Shown in pieces: positions 1 to 12,002 of a DNA stretch of 64,000 bases. The DNA lies in NCBI GenBank assembly GCA_963720725.1, contig CAVRGN010000013.1, positions 310,001-374,000 on the forward strand. Reading direction: 5' to 3'. Under the pieces are notes generated by a model, which saw only the letters and a program-made list of their open reading frames with translations, had not been told where the DNA came from and did no database searches. Within the stretch, counting starts at the first letter, position 1. Each line of letters opens with the position of its first letter. Origin of the DNA: Benzoatithermus sp963720725. Its GTDB lineage: Bacteria > Pseudomonadota > Alphaproteobacteria > Geminicoccales > Geminicoccaceae. The translations under genes and the position numbers were made by a program.

Positions 1-117
1 GCCCATGGTGCCGACCACCGTGCAGCCGTTGGCCTCCAGGGTCGACTCCAGGTCCAGCGCCAGCAGAGTTTCGTCTTCCACGATCAGGACGCGCACATGG
101 TCGAGGCCGTGATCCAC
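1..117 (-). CDS. Response regulator receiver domain, cut by window edge
   Basis: The minus strand from 117 leftward encodes a classic receiver-domain start: VRVLIVEDETLLALDLESTL, with the first beta strand followed by the acidic pair (E-D) that binds Mg2+ in phosphoreceiver domains. Only about 39 codons lie inside the window, so the phospho-accepting Asp and any output domain are not visible. I place the start at a GTG at 117; a second in-frame GTG at 96, directly before RVLIVEDE, is equally possible. It lies 10 bases downstream of the stop of the CheB/CheR-histidine kinase and on the same strand, so it is probably the cognate regulator of that kinase in one operon. Receiver identity is clear; the output is unknown. 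Confidence 0.75.
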   Translation of the reverse strand, partial: MDHGLDHVRVLIVEDETLLALDLESTLEANGCTVVGTMG

Positions 118-127
118 CTCCCAGATC

Positions 128-3256
<3,129 letters not shown>

Positions 3257-3445
3257 TTGCCTCCGTTTCCCCCAGCGCCGCGCATCCAGATGGTACAGCT
3301 TTAAGCGCCTGCCCGGCGCCATCGGTGCCTAACTGTAACGCATCTCGCGACATCCTGTCGCTTCTGCCGTGGCCCGGACGCGTCTCCGGGAGCTTCGGCA
3401 GATGCCAGCAGTTGTCCGGGATCGGTAGCACCGCGGCGAGGCAGC

Positions 3446-4490
3446 GTGGCGAGCCAAGGCGAGACGACAACCCGCGACATCATCGTGATCGGCGGTTCGG
3501 CGGGGGCCGTGGAAGCGATCCGGCAATTGCTCGGCCAGCTGCCCGCCGAACTGCCCGCCGCCCTCCTGGTGACCATCCACCGCGGCATGGAGGGCCCGAA
3601 CTTCCTGCCGGAGATCCTGGACGCGGCCGGGCCGCTCCCGGCGGTGCAGGCCGAGGAGGGCATGGCGCTCGGGCACGGCCGGATCTACGTGGCGCCGCCG
3701 GACCGCCATCTGCTCGTCGGCCACGGCCATCTGCATGTCCGCCGCGGCCCGAGGGAGAACCGCACCCGGCCCTGCCATCGACCCGATGTTCCGCTCGGCC
3801 GCGGTGACCTTCACCACGCGGGTCGTGGGCGTGGTCCTCAGCGGCGCGCTCGACGACGGCACGGCCGGGCTGCTCGCGATCCGGCGCTGCGGCGGCATCG
3901 GCGTGGCGCAGGACCCGCTCGAAGCGATCCACGGCGGCATGCCCCGGAGCGCCATCCGCGCCGGCGGGGTCGATCATGTCCGCCCGTTGCGGCTGATCGC
4001 ACCCTTGCTGACCCAGCTGGTGGCCGAGGCGGCGCCGCCGCCACCCGAGCCGCCCGAGCGGTTGCGGATGGAATCGCTGATCGCCGCCCAGGAGCTGCGC
4101 ATGGAACCCGATCACGACCGTCTGGGGTCGCTTTCGCCGCTGACCTGCCCCGACTGCCACGGCGCGTTGCGCGAGATCGACGATGACGGCTTCCTGCGCT
4201 TCCGCTGCCATACCGGGCATGCCTACTCCGCCGAAACGCTGCGCAGCGCCCAAGGGGAGGCCTGGGAGCGGGCACTCTACGATGCCCTGCGGGCGCAGGA
4301 GGAGCAGCTCGCCCTGCTCCGCAGGATGGCGCTGGACGCGGTCGCGCGCGGCGTGGGCGCGCACGCCCGCAGCTATGAGACGCGTGCCCGGGGCTACGAG
4401 GAGGGCGTGGCGATCATCCGGGGTCTCCTGCGCGGCAACGGGCAGGACGACGCGGCGCACCACGAGCGCGGCGCGGAGCCGACCGGGTGA
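3446..4490 (+). pseudogene. cheB: CheB-type methylesterase, frameshifted
   Basis: Divergent from the kinase. The first frame begins at GTG 3446 and gives the CheB N-terminus (DIIVIGGSAGAVEAIRQLL, with the Ser of GxSxG, and IHRGMEGPNFLPEIL), reading to the conserved PRENRTRP. The continuation, AIDPMFRSAA and VVGVVLSGALDDGTAGL with the catalytic Asp, lies one frame over. Skipping the single T at about 3773 restores one protein of roughly 347 residues. After the esterase domain comes a C-terminal zinc-ribbon-like part (LTCPDCHGAL and FRCHTGHAYS) and a helical tail, as in the CheB-like proteins of rhizobia and Azospirillum. There is no receiver domain, so it is not the classical chemotaxis CheB. 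Either a genuine +1 mutation or a base-calling error. Confidence 0.8.
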
Positions 4491-5134
4491 GGCGCATGGC
4501 CGCGACCGCGCTGATCCTGCTGACGCCGGCGCAGGTCCATGCCGCTTGCGCGGGTCTCGACCCGGTGACGGCCACGGTCAGCATCGAGACCGGCGAGCCC
4601 GCGGAACCGCGGATCGTGGCGGCATCGGCGGAGGAGATCGGCAGCCGCGCGGCCCGCACCGGTGCTGGCTTGCCGGGCGGTGCGGCGACACGCGGTCTGA
4701 CCGTCGACGAGCTCGGCGCGCAAGCGCGGTTCACGCTGGCCTCGGTGACGCGCGACGGCCAGCGCTGTACCGCCCTGAAGGCCATCGAGGCCACGGTCCG
4801 CAACCACGATGTCGAGGTGCTGGTCGACAGCGACTACGGGCCGGGCAGCTGCCAGTACCGGGCGATCATGGAGCATGAGCGCCAGCATGTGCGGATCAAT
4901 GCCGAGGCGCTGACACGGCTGGGCGAGCTGCTGGAGGCGAAGCTGGGCGAGGTCGCCGCGCGCTGGGACGGTCGCTGGGTGCCGGCGGGCCGGGAGGACG
5001 AGCTGCAGGCCGAGGTCGACGGCGCGCTGGAGGACGCCACCCGGCAGGCGCGCGCCGCGGCGGAGGAGCGCCACCGCGTGCTCGACACGCCGGAATCCTA
5101 CGCGCAGGTGCAGGCGAGCTGCGACAGCTGGTGA
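4487..5134 (+). CDS. Secreted HExxH-motif protein of unknown family
   Basis: A 215-residue protein whose GTG start overlaps the stop of the CheB-like gene (GTGA), so the two are probably translated together; an ATG at 4496 is an alternative start. The N-terminus MRRMAATALILLTPAQVHAAC looks like a signal peptide. The mid-region has Cys residues (CAGLD, QRCTAL, GSCQYRAI) and the sequence MEHERQHVRIN, a HExxH zinc-metallopeptidase signature followed by a helical, charged C-terminus. The spacing resembles small secreted Zn-dependent proteins of the DUF922 type, but I cannot assign it firmly and see no third metal ligand with certainty. The gene ends head-to-head with the GMC oxidoreductase: the two stop codons together form TGATCA. 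Confidence 0.7.
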   Translation: MRRMAATALILLTPAQVHAACAGLDPVTATVSIETGEPAEPRIVAASAEEIGSRAARTGAGLPGGAATRGLTVDELGAQARFTLASVTRDGQRCTALKAIEATVRNHDVEVLVDSDYGPGSCQYRAIMEHERQHVRINAEALTRLGELLEAKLGEVAARWDGRWVPAGREDELQAEVDGALEDATRQARAAAEERHRVLDTPESYAQVQASCDSW

Positions 5135-6754
5135 TCAGGCCGCCTGCCCGAGCGGGCGCTCCAGCGCCCGGTTGCCGAGCACCAGGTCGCTGGCCTTCTC
5201 GCCGACCATGATCGCGGGCGCGTTGGTGTTGGACGACGGCACCCGCGGCATGACCGAGGAATCGCACACCCGCAGCCCGTCGAGGCCGCGCACCCGCAGG
5301 TCGGGGCCGACCACGGCCAGGGCTCCGGTGCCCATGGCACAGGCGCCGGAGGGGTGGTGGTCGGTCTTGCAGGTGCGAAAGGCGTACTCGGCCAGCGCCT
5401 CCTCCGTGGTGACCTCCGGCCCGGGGCTGCGCACCGCCTGGAGGAAGGGCCGCAGGGCCGGCTGCTGCAGGATCTCGCGCGCCATGCGCAGGCCCTGCAG
5501 CGACATGCGGCGGTCATGGGGGTCGGCCCAGTAGTTGGGATCGATCAGGGGTGCCGCGGCCGGATCGGCGCTCTGCAGCCGCACCGTGCCGCGCGAGCGG
5601 GGCTGCAGGAAGGCGGAGTTGAGGGTGAGGCCCGGGTTCTTCAGCTTCTCCACGCCGGCCTCGATGCCCGAGCCCAGGCCGAGGTGGAACTGGATGTCGG
5701 GCTGGCGTGCCGACCGGTCGGCGAACCAGAAGCCGCCGGTCTCGAACAGGGTCGAGGCCACCGGCCCGCGGCGGAACAGGAGGTACTGCACCCCCGCCCA
5801 CACGGTGCGGTGCAGCTTGGCGTAATTGTCGTAAGTGTGGTCGCCGGTGCATTCGGCGACGGCATAGGTGTCGAGATGGTCCTGCAGGTTGGCGCCGACG
5901 CCGGGCAGGTCGTGGACGACCGCGACGCCGACCTGCCGCAGATGGTCGGCCGGGCCGATGCCGGAAAGCAGGAGCAGCCGCGGCGAGCCGATCCCGCCCG
6001 AGGTCACCAGCACCTCGCGCTCGCAGCGCAGCAGCTCGGGCCGGCCGCCCTCGGCCACCGCCTCCACCCCGACCGCACGGCCGCCCTCGACCACGATCTT
6101 GGTGACCAGCACGCCGGTGCGGATGGTCAGGTTCTTCCGATCGCGCACCGGGTTGAGGTAGGCGCCCACGGCCGAGGAGCGGCGCGCGTTGCGGACCGTC
6201 ACCTGATAGTGGCCGACGCCTTCCTGCTTCGCCCCGTTGAAGTCGGGATTGTAGGGGATGCCAAATTCCTGTGCCGCGCGCAGGAAGGCCTCGCTGATCG
6301 GCAAGGGATTGACCGGGCAGGAGACGCCGAGCGGCCCGCCATAGCCGTGATACTCGTCGACGAAGCGCTGATTGTCCTCGGCCCGGCGGAAATAGGGCAG
6401 GACCTCGCGGTAGCTCCAGCCGGTGCAGCCTTCCTCGGCGGCCCAGGCGTCGTAGTCGGCGGCGTTGCCGCGGGCATAGACCTGCGCGTTGATCGAGGAG
6501 CCGCCGCCGATGACCTTGGCCTGGGTGTACCAGAGCACGCGGCCGTTCAGGTGGCGCTGCGGCACGGTCGACCAGCCCCAGCTGGCGATGCCCTTGGTCA
6601 TCTTGGCGAAGCCGGCGGGCATGTGGAAATAGGGGTGCCGGTCCGACCCGCCGGCCTCGAGCAGCAGCACCTTGACCGTGGGGTCGGCGCTCAGGCGGTT
6701 GGCCAGCACGCAGCCGGCCGGGCCGCCGCCGGTGATGATGTAGTCGTAGGTCAT
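5135..6754 (-). CDS. GMC family oxidoreductase (choline dehydrogenase-like)
   Basis: A 539-residue flavoprotein of the glucose-methanol-choline family. Visible are the FAD-binding Rossmann motif at the N-terminus (IITGGGPAGCVLANRL), the GMC signature around KVIGGGSSINAQVYARG, the second signature TSGGIGSPRLLLLSGIGP, and the active-site region DHHPSGACAMG with the catalytic His. The start is ATG 6754, preceded by AGGAAG. Its length and motifs match the BetA/alcohol-dehydrogenase branch, but GMC substrate cannot be read from sequence; choline, a polyol or an alcohol are all possible. It is the last gene of the minus-strand sugar-ABC operon, 14 bases after the SDR gene, which argues for oxidation of the imported compound rather than osmoprotection. 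Confidence 0.9.
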   Translation of the reverse strand: MTYDYIITGGGPAGCVLANRLSADPTVKVLLLEAGGSDRHPYFHMPAGFAKMTKGIASWGWSTVPQRHLNGRVLWYTQAKVIGGGSSINAQVYARGNAADYDAWAAEEGCTGWSYREVLPYFRRAEDNQRFVDEYHGYGGPLGVSCPVNPLPISEAFLRAAQEFGIPYNPDFNGAKQEGVGHYQVTVRNARRSSAVGAYLNPVRDRKNLTIRTGVLVTKIVVEGGRAVGVEAVAEGGRPELLRCEREVLVTSGGIGSPRLLLLSGIGPADHLRQVGVAVVHDLPGVGANLQDHLDTYAVAECTGDHTYDNYAKLHRTVWAGVQYLLFRRGPVASTLFETGGFWFADRSARQPDIQFHLGLGSGIEAGVEKLKNPGLTLNSAFLQPRSRGTVRLQSADPAAAPLIDPNYWADPHDRRMSLQGLRMAREILQQPALRPFLQAVRSPGPEVTTEEALAEYAFRTCKTDHHPSGACAMGTGALAVVGPDLRVRGLDGLRVCDSSVMPRVPSSNTNAPAIMVGEKASDLVLGNRALERPLGQAA

Positions 6755-6768
6755 CGGCTTCCTCTGGC

Positions 6769-7524
6769 TCACAGCCGCGGAATGGCGAGCCCGCCGTCGA
6801 CGTCGATCACGCTGCCGGTGGCGAAGGCGAACTCGCCGCGGGCCAGGGCCGCGACCACGCCGGCGACGTCCTGGCGCTCGCCCCAGCGGCGGGCGGGCAC
6901 CAGGCCCTCGGCGATCCTGCGGTCGTAGGCTTGCGCGACGCCCGCGGTCATGTCGGTGCGGATGATGCCCGGCCGCACGTCGAACACGGCGATGCCCTCG
7001 GGTGCGAGACGCAGCGCCAGGCCCTTGCTCCACATGGCGAGGCCGGCCTTGGAGATGCAGTAGTCGAGGCGCTCGGGCGAGGCGAGGGCGGCGCTGACGG
7101 AGGTGACGTGGACGATGGTGCGCGGCTGGCCGGGTGCCGGGTTGGCGAGCATCCAGCGGGCCACGGCCTGGGTCAGGAAGATGGTGCCGCGCAGATTGAC
7201 GCCCATCACCCGGTCGAAGTTCGCGGGCGTCAGGTCGAGCAGGTCGCCGCGCGCGACCGTCCCCATGCCGGCATTGTTGACCAGGCAGTCGACGCGGCCG
7301 AAGCGGTCCAGAACCCGGGTGAGCGTGGCGGCGTGCGCCTCGACCTCGGCGAGATCGGAGCGGAAAAAGGCGGCCCGGGCCCCCAGTGCTGCCAGAGCCT
7401 CGTCGGCCTCCTCGGCGATGTCGGTGATGGCGAGATCGAAGCCCGAGGCGGCCAGGGCCTCGGCGATGGCGCGGCCGATGCCGCGGCGCGCGCCGGTGAC
7501 CAGGGCGACCCGTCGCTCAGGCAT
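6769..7524 (-). CDS. SDR family oxidoreductase
   Basis: A 251-residue classical short-chain dehydrogenase. Motifs: NAD(P)-binding TGARRGIGRAI near residue 10, NNAGMG near 87, the catalytic Ser in VTSVSAA, and YCISK (Tyr-x3-Lys). The acidic residue after beta-2 (LAITDIAEE) suggests NAD(H) preference, an inference only. Annotation pipelines would call this a 3-ketoacyl-ACP reductase, but here it lies between two GMC flavoprotein genes and behind a sugar ABC transporter, so a sugar/polyol dehydrogenase role is more likely. Its ATG overlaps the preceding GMC gene's stop by 8 bases; no good ribosome-binding site is seen, consistent with translational coupling. Confidence 0.9.
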   Translation of the reverse strand: MPERRVALVTGARRGIGRAIAEALAASGFDLAITDIAEEADEALAALGARAAFFRSDLAEVEAHAATLTRVLDRFGRVDCLVNNAGMGTVARGDLLDLTPANFDRVMGVNLRGTIFLTQAVARWMLANPAPGQPRTIVHVTSVSAALASPERLDYCISKAGLAMWSKGLALRLAPEGIAVFDVRPGIIRTDMTAGVAQAYDRRIAEGLVPARRWGERQDVAGVVAALARGEFAFATGSVIDVDGGLAIPRL

Positions 7525-9028
7525 GGGCGAAGGACGGTGCGGACGCGGCCGTGGTTCCGGCCAGATGGTCGGCGACCCGCAGGGCCTGGGCGGCGATGGT
7601 CAGCGCCGGGTTGACCGCGGCCGAGGTCGGCAGGAACGCGGCGTCGACCACGAACAGGTTGGGGTGGTCGTGGGCGCGGCAGAACGGATCCAACGCCGAG
7701 GTGGCGGGATCGGTGCCGAAGCGGACCGTGCCGCACTGGTGCGAGGGCGTGCGGCGGTCGAAGGTGCGGGCGAGCACGATCGGGTAGCCGGCGGCCTGGA
7801 ACAGCTCGCGCATGCGCGCGACCAGGCGTTCGTGGGCGGGCATGTTGGAGCGGCGCCAGTCCAGGACGATGTCCGCACCATCGACGCGGACACGGCTGTC
7901 CGGGTCGGGCAGATCCTCGCTCATCAGGTACCAGTCGACGCTGTGCCGCGCGAGCCAGGAGAGCGCGAAGCCGGGGGCGAAGCGCAGATTGGCGCGGAAG
8001 ATCGGGGCGGTGATCTTGCCCAGCAGCTGGACGTTGCCGAGCGGCGGGCCGTCCTCGCCGTCACCGAAGTAGAAATCGTTGATGCCCAGCGTCTTCTGGT
8101 AGACCGCATGGTTGGGCACACGCGGGTCGACCGCCAGCATCGCCGTGCAATTGTGGTTCATGAAGTAGCGGCCGACTACGCCCGAGCGGTTGGCGATCCC
8201 GCCCGAGCGCAGCAGCAGTGCAGCGGAGTTCACCGCACCGGCGGCGAGCACGACGATGCCAGCCCGCATGACCTGGCGCTCGCCGTCGTGGAGATACTCG
8301 ACGCCCTCGATGCGCCTGCCGTCGGCCGCCGGCAGGAGCCGTTCGACCTGGGCGCCGGTGACCAGGGTGACGTCGGGACTGCGCAGGGCGCAGGCCAGGG
8401 CCGCGGTCTCGGCGTCCAGCTTGCCGCTGCGGGTGTCCGGGAAGGCATCCCAGGGCGTGGCGGCGCGGCTCAGCCAGCGGTCGATGTCGACCGCCAGCGG
8501 CAGGGAGAAGGGATGGACGCCCTGTGCCGCCAGCCGGGCGCGTACGGTAGCGATGGCGGGCTCGTCCGGTACCGGAGGGTGCGGGTAGGGGGCCGAGCGC
8601 GGCGGCTCGGTCGGGTCCTCGCCGGCGGCGCCGCGAACCTCGTACAGCCTTTCGGCTCGGACGTACCAGGGCTCCAGCTCGCCGTAGGAAAGCGGCCAGC
8701 CCGGCGAAACGCCGCCCTCGTGTTCCAGGGCCTCGAAGTCGCGCGCGCGGTAGCGCAACATCACCGCGCCGTAGAATTTGGAATTGCCGCCGACGCAATA
8801 GTAGTTGCCGGGATTGAACGGCGCGCCCTGGCCGTCGCGCCAGGTCTCGTCCGGGCGATAGCAGCCGTCGACGAAGATCGCCTTGGCGTCGCGGGCGGAG
8901 GGTCCGTCCGGCAGCTGCGCGCCGCGTTCCAGGATGGTGATCCGGGCACCGCTGCCGGCGAGCCCGGCGGCCAGGGTAGCACCGCCGATCCCCGAGCCGA
9001 CGATCAGGACGTCCGGGGCGGCAGCCAT
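7517..9028 (-). CDS. GMC family oxidoreductase (second copy, divergent type)
   Basis: A 503-residue FAD-dependent GMC oxidoreductase distinct from the one at 5135. It has the dinucleotide motif VLIVGSGIGGATLAAGL, the region YYCVGGNSKFYGAVMLRYR in place of the usual GMC signature, and a C-terminus with HQCGTVRFG followed by DAAFLPTSAAVNPALTIAA, typical of the large subunits of membrane gluconate/sugar dehydrogenases and of cholesterol-oxidase-like GMC proteins. The start is ATG 9028, forming an ATGA overlap with the ABC ATPase stop; the open frame continues 13 codons further upstream but that would overlap the ATPase more. Oxidises a sugar, polyol or hydroxyacid by inference from the operon; no substrate is certain. 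Confidence 0.88.
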   Translation of the reverse strand: MAAAPDVLIVGSGIGGATLAAGLAGSGARITILERGAQLPDGPSARDAKAIFVDGCYRPDETWRDGQGAPFNPGNYYCVGGNSKFYGAVMLRYRARDFEALEHEGGVSPGWPLSYGELEPWYVRAERLYEVRGAAGEDPTEPPRSAPYPHPPVPDEPAIATVRARLAAQGVHPFSLPLAVDIDRWLSRAATPWDAFPDTRSGKLDAETAALACALRSPDVTLVTGAQVERLLPAADGRRIEGVEYLHDGERQVMRAGIVVLAAGAVNSAALLLRSGGIANRSGVVGRYFMNHNCTAMLAVDPRVPNHAVYQKTLGINDFYFGDGEDGPPLGNVQLLGKITAPIFRANLRFAPGFALSWLARHSVDWYLMSEDLPDPDSRVRVDGADIVLDWRRSNMPAHERLVARMRELFQAAGYPIVLARTFDRRTPSHQCGTVRFGTDPATSALDPFCRAHDHPNLFVVDAAFLPTSAAVNPALTIAAQALRVADHLAGTTAASAPSFAHA

Positions 9029-10143
9029 CACACGATCCGGCGCTCGCTCTTCGGGTCGAACAGGCACACCTTGCTCATGTCGACCATGAAGCTCGACAGC
9101 TCGCCGGGGCGCGCCTTGGTGTCGGCGTGCAGGCGCGCCGTGGCCTCGACGCCGCCCAGCATCATCACCGCCAGCACGTCGGGGCCGGTGGGCTCGGTGA
9201 CCTCGACCAGGGCGTCCAGCCGGCGGTGCTCGGGCCCCAGCGTCTCGGTGTTGGTGGGGTCGCTGATATGCTCGGGGCGCACGCCCAGGACCACGTCGCG
9301 GCCGGCGTAGGAATCCCAGGCGGCGTTGCCGTGCGCCAACGGCAGGGTGGCCGGGCCGCCCTCGGTCCGGGTGAGCTCTACCCCGATGCCGCCATTGGCC
9401 TGGACCAGCTTGCCCGGGATCAGGTTCATCGAGGGCGAGCCCATGAACCCGGCCACGAACAGGTCGGCGGGGTTCTCGTAGATCTCCTTGGGCGTACCGA
9501 GCTGGAGCAGCTCGCCCGCCTTCATCACCGCGATGCGGGTCGCCAGCGTCATGGCCTCGATCTGGTCGTGGGTGACGTAGACGATGGTGGCGCCCAGCCG
9601 CTGGTGCAGCTTCTTGATCTCGGTGCGCATCTCGACGCGCAGCTTGGCGTCGAGGTTGGAGAGCGGCTCGTCGAACAGGAAGATCTTTGGGTGTCGGACC
9701 AGGGCCCGGCCCATGGCCACGCGCTGGCGCTGACCGCCGGAGAGCTGGCCGGGCTTGCGGTCGAGCAGGTGGTCGATCTGCAGCAGCTTGGCGACCTCGC
9801 CCATGGCCTGGTCGCGCTGGTCCTTGGCCACTCCGCGCATCTCCAGGCCGAACACGATGTTCTGGCCGACGGTCATGTTCGGGTAGAGCGCGTAGGACTG
9901 GAACACCATGGCGATGTCGCGGTCCTTGGGGTGGCGCTCGTTGACGCGCGTCCCGTCGATCGCGATCTCGCCGTCGGTGATCGTGTCCAGGCCGGCGATC
10001 ATGTTGAGCAGGGTGGACTTGCCGCAGCCCGAAGGGCCGACCAGGACCAGGAACTCGCCATCGTCGACGGCGATGTCGATGCCTTTCAAAATGTGCAGCG
10101 GCCCGAAGTGCTTCTTGACGTTGCTGATGGTCAGCGAGGCCAT
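9028..10143 (-). CDS. Sugar ABC transporter ATP-binding protein (MalK/UgpC type)
   Basis: A 371-residue ATPase. Walker A GPSGCGKST near residue 38, Q-loop VFQSYALYPNM, signature LSGGQRQRVAMGR, Walker B IFLFDEPLSNLD and the switch His in VTHDQIEAM. The C-terminal third is a MalK-like regulatory OB-fold domain (GVRPEHI and a beta-rich tail), as in CUT1 carbohydrate importers. It energises import by the two permeases encoded just upstream. It begins 4 bases after the second permease and ends in an ATGA overlap with a GMC oxidoreductase, so transport and oxidation genes form one transcript. Confidence 0.95.
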   Translation of the reverse strand: MASLTISNVKKHFGPLHILKGIDIAVDDGEFLVLVGPSGCGKSTLLNMIAGLDTITDGEIAIDGTRVNERHPKDRDIAMVFQSYALYPNMTVGQNIVFGLEMRGVAKDQRDQAMGEVAKLLQIDHLLDRKPGQLSGGQRQRVAMGRALVRHPKIFLFDEPLSNLDAKLRVEMRTEIKKLHQRLGATIVYVTHDQIEAMTLATRIAVMKAGELLQLGTPKEIYENPADLFVAGFMGSPSMNLIPGKLVQANGGIGVELTRTEGGPATLPLAHGNAAWDSYAGRDVVLGVRPEHISDPTNTETLGPEHRRLDALVEVTEPTGPDVLAVMMLGGVEATARLHADTKARPGELSSFMVDMSKVCLFDPKSERRIV

Positions 10144-10147
10144 GGCG

Positions 10148-11032
10148 TCACCCCTTCACCGCGCCGGCCATCATGCCGCGCACGAAATATTGTCCGGCCA
10201 GGACGTAGACCAGCAGCGTCGGCAGGGCGGTCATCATGGCCGAGGCCATGTCGACATTGTATTCCTTCACGCCGGTCGACGTGTTGACGATGTTGTTGAG
10301 CGCCACGGTGATCGGTGCGGCCCCGCCGGCCGCGAACGAGGCGCCGAACAGGAAGTCGTTCCAGATGTTGGTGAACTGCCAGATCACGGTCACGACCAGG
10401 ATCGGCAGCGAGTTCGGCAGCATGATCCGCCAGAAGATGGTGAAGAAGCCCGCACCGTCGATCTTGGCCGCCTTGACCAGGTCGGTCGGGAACGCGGCGT
10501 AGAAGTTGCGGAAGTAGAGCGTGGTGAAGCACAGGCCGTAGACCACGTGCACCAGCACGAGGCCCGGCGTGCTCGACGCGATCCCGAGGAAGCCCAGCGT
10601 GCGGGCCATCGGGATCAGCACGATCTGGAACGGGATGAAGCAGCCGAACAGGATCAGCGCGAAGACGACGTTGGCGCCTTTGAACGTCCATTTGGTGAGC
10701 ACGTAGCCGTTGAGCGCGCCGATCACCGTCGAGATCGCGACGGCCGGGATGACCATCTTCACCGAGTTGAAGAAGAACCGGCCGATGCCGGTGCACTCCA
10801 CGCCGACGCAGGCCGAGGACCACGCCTTGGCCCATGCGTCCAGGCTCGGGGCCACCGGCAGGGCCAGGAGGTTGCCGGAGCGGATCTCCTCGACGCTCTT
10901 CAGCGACGTGCCGACCATGACGTAGAGGGGTGCGAGGTAGAACAGCGCGAACAGGATCAGGATCACCCAGAGCAGGACGCGCGCCCAACTCGTGCCCGAG
11001 GTCCCCGCGACGGCGGCGGAAGGATCAGCCAT
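10148..11032 (-). CDS. Carbohydrate ABC transporter permease (MalG type)
   Basis: A 294-residue inner-membrane permease. About six hydrophobic segments are visible, starting with VLLWVILILFALFYLAPLYV. The cytoplasmic EAA loop reads VKAAKIDGAGFFTIFWRIML, the docking site for the ATPase. The conserved C-terminus (LLVYVLAGQYFVRGMMAGAVKG) matches CUT1 MalG-family proteins. The start ATG at 11032 lies inside the end of the MalF-type gene, an 8-base overlap, so the two permeases are co-translated. Pairing with the glucose/mannose-type binding protein (12003-13259) suggests a hexose or related sugar; the exact substrate is not determinable. Confidence 0.94.
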   Translation of the reverse strand: MADPSAAVAGTSGTSWARVLLWVILILFALFYLAPLYVMVGTSLKSVEEIRSGNLLALPVAPSLDAWAKAWSSACVGVECTGIGRFFFNSVKMVIPAVAISTVIGALNGYVLTKWTFKGANVVFALILFGCFIPFQIVLIPMARTLGFLGIASSTPGLVLVHVVYGLCFTTLYFRNFYAAFPTDLVKAAKIDGAGFFTIFWRIMLPNSLPILVVTVIWQFTNIWNDFLFGASFAAGGAAPITVALNNIVNTSTGVKEYNVDMASAMMTALPTLLVYVLAGQYFVRGMMAGAVKG

Positions 11033-11945
11033 GGCCGCTCTTCCCCGCCTGCCGGAGTTCGGAATAGAGGTAGGGCACCATGATCGCGGCCACGGTCATG
11101 AGCATCATGACGGCCGACGCGGCACCGAGCGCCACCTCGTTGCGGGTGAAGGTCATCTTGTACATGAAGATCGCCGGCAGCCAGGTCGAGGTGCCGGGCC
11201 CGCCGTCGGTCAGGGCCACGATCAGGTCGTAGCTCTTGATGGCGAGGTGGGAGAGGATGACGAACGAGGACAGGAATACCGGGCGCATCAGCGGGATGAT
11301 GATCCGCCAGTAGATCTTGAAGGTCGAGGCGCCATCGATCTGCGCTGCCTTGATGATCTCGCCGTCGACACCCCGCAGGCCCGCCAGGAACATGGCCATG
11401 ACGAAGCCGCTGGATTGCCAGATCGCGGCGATGACGATGCAGTAGATGGCGGTGTCGGTCTGCACGATCCAGTCGAGGGTGAAGTTCTCGAACCCCCAGT
11501 CGCGCACCACCTTCTGGATGCCGATGCCGGGATTGAGCAGCCATTTCCACGCGGTGCCGGTGACGATGAACGACAGCGCCATCGGATAGAGATAGATGGT
11601 GCGCAGGACACCTTCGCCGCGGATTTTCTGATCGAGCAGAATCGCCAGCAACAGGCCGATGATGGTGGCGAGGCCGATATAGAGCACGCTGAAGATCAGG
11701 AGATTTTCAAGAGCGGTCCACCAGTTGCTGTTGGCCCACAGGCGCTCGTAGGGCCGCAGGCCGTCCCAGGACATCACGGGCATGAACCGCGACTTGGTGA
11801 ACGACAGGAAGGTCGTCCACAGGATGAAGCCGTAGACGAAGAACAACGTGATCACGAAAGTCGGCGCCAGCACGATCTTCGGGAGATGCTCGCCCAGCCA
11901 GTCAGCTTGCCGGCTCGGCGCCGTGCTCTCGACGGCGACCGCCAT
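11025..11945 (-). CDS. Carbohydrate ABC transporter permease (MalF type)
   Basis: A 306-residue inner-membrane permease. The start is ATG 11945, preceded by GGGAGGGACGAGG; a longer open frame to 11993 would run through the intergenic hairpin and is unlikely. The protein has a first membrane segment FVITLFFVYGFILWTTFL, five further hydrophobic segments, and the EAA loop IIKAAQIDGASTFKIYWRII. It forms the membrane channel with the MalG-type protein. It is separated from the binding-protein gene by a short space carrying a strong hairpin, as is common where the binding protein must be made in excess. Confidence 0.94.
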   Translation of the reverse strand: MAVAVESTAPSRQADWLGEHLPKIVLAPTFVITLFFVYGFILWTTFLSFTKSRFMPVMSWDGLRPYERLWANSNWWTALENLLIFSVLYIGLATIIGLLLAILLDQKIRGEGVLRTIYLYPMALSFIVTGTAWKWLLNPGIGIQKVVRDWGFENFTLDWIVQTDTAIYCIVIAAIWQSSGFVMAMFLAGLRGVDGEIIKAAQIDGASTFKIYWRIIIPLMRPVFLSSFVILSHLAIKSYDLIVALTDGGPGTSTWLPAIFMYKMTFTRNEVALGAASAVMMLMTVAAIMVPYLYSELRQAGKSGHG

Positions 11946-11964
11946 CCTCGTCCCTCCCCTTGTC

Positions 11965-11994
11965 GGTGGTGCCGACCCGCGGGCCGGCACCACC
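11965..11994 (-). promoter_or_regulatory. Intercistronic hairpin between binding-protein and permease genes
   Basis: A perfect inverted repeat: arms GGTGGTGCCG (11965-11974) and CGGCACCACC (11985-11994) around a 10-base loop that itself contains the palindrome CCCGCGGG. It sits just after the binding-protein stop codon and before the permease ribosome-binding site. By analogy with malE-malF type operons it probably protects the upstream mRNA or partly terminates transcription, lowering permease expression. No T-run follows it on the minus strand, so it is not a simple full terminator for this operon. Confidence 0.65.
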
Positions 11995-12002
11995 TCTTTT
12001 GG

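Noticed and set aside
5354..6928. Long plus-strand frame over the first GMC gene
   Set aside because: Antisense shadow of a clear GMC oxidoreductase with all family motifs on the other strand.
7103..9310. Plus-strand frame of over 700 codons
   Set aside because: Spans several minus-strand genes in antisense and has no recognisable protein features.
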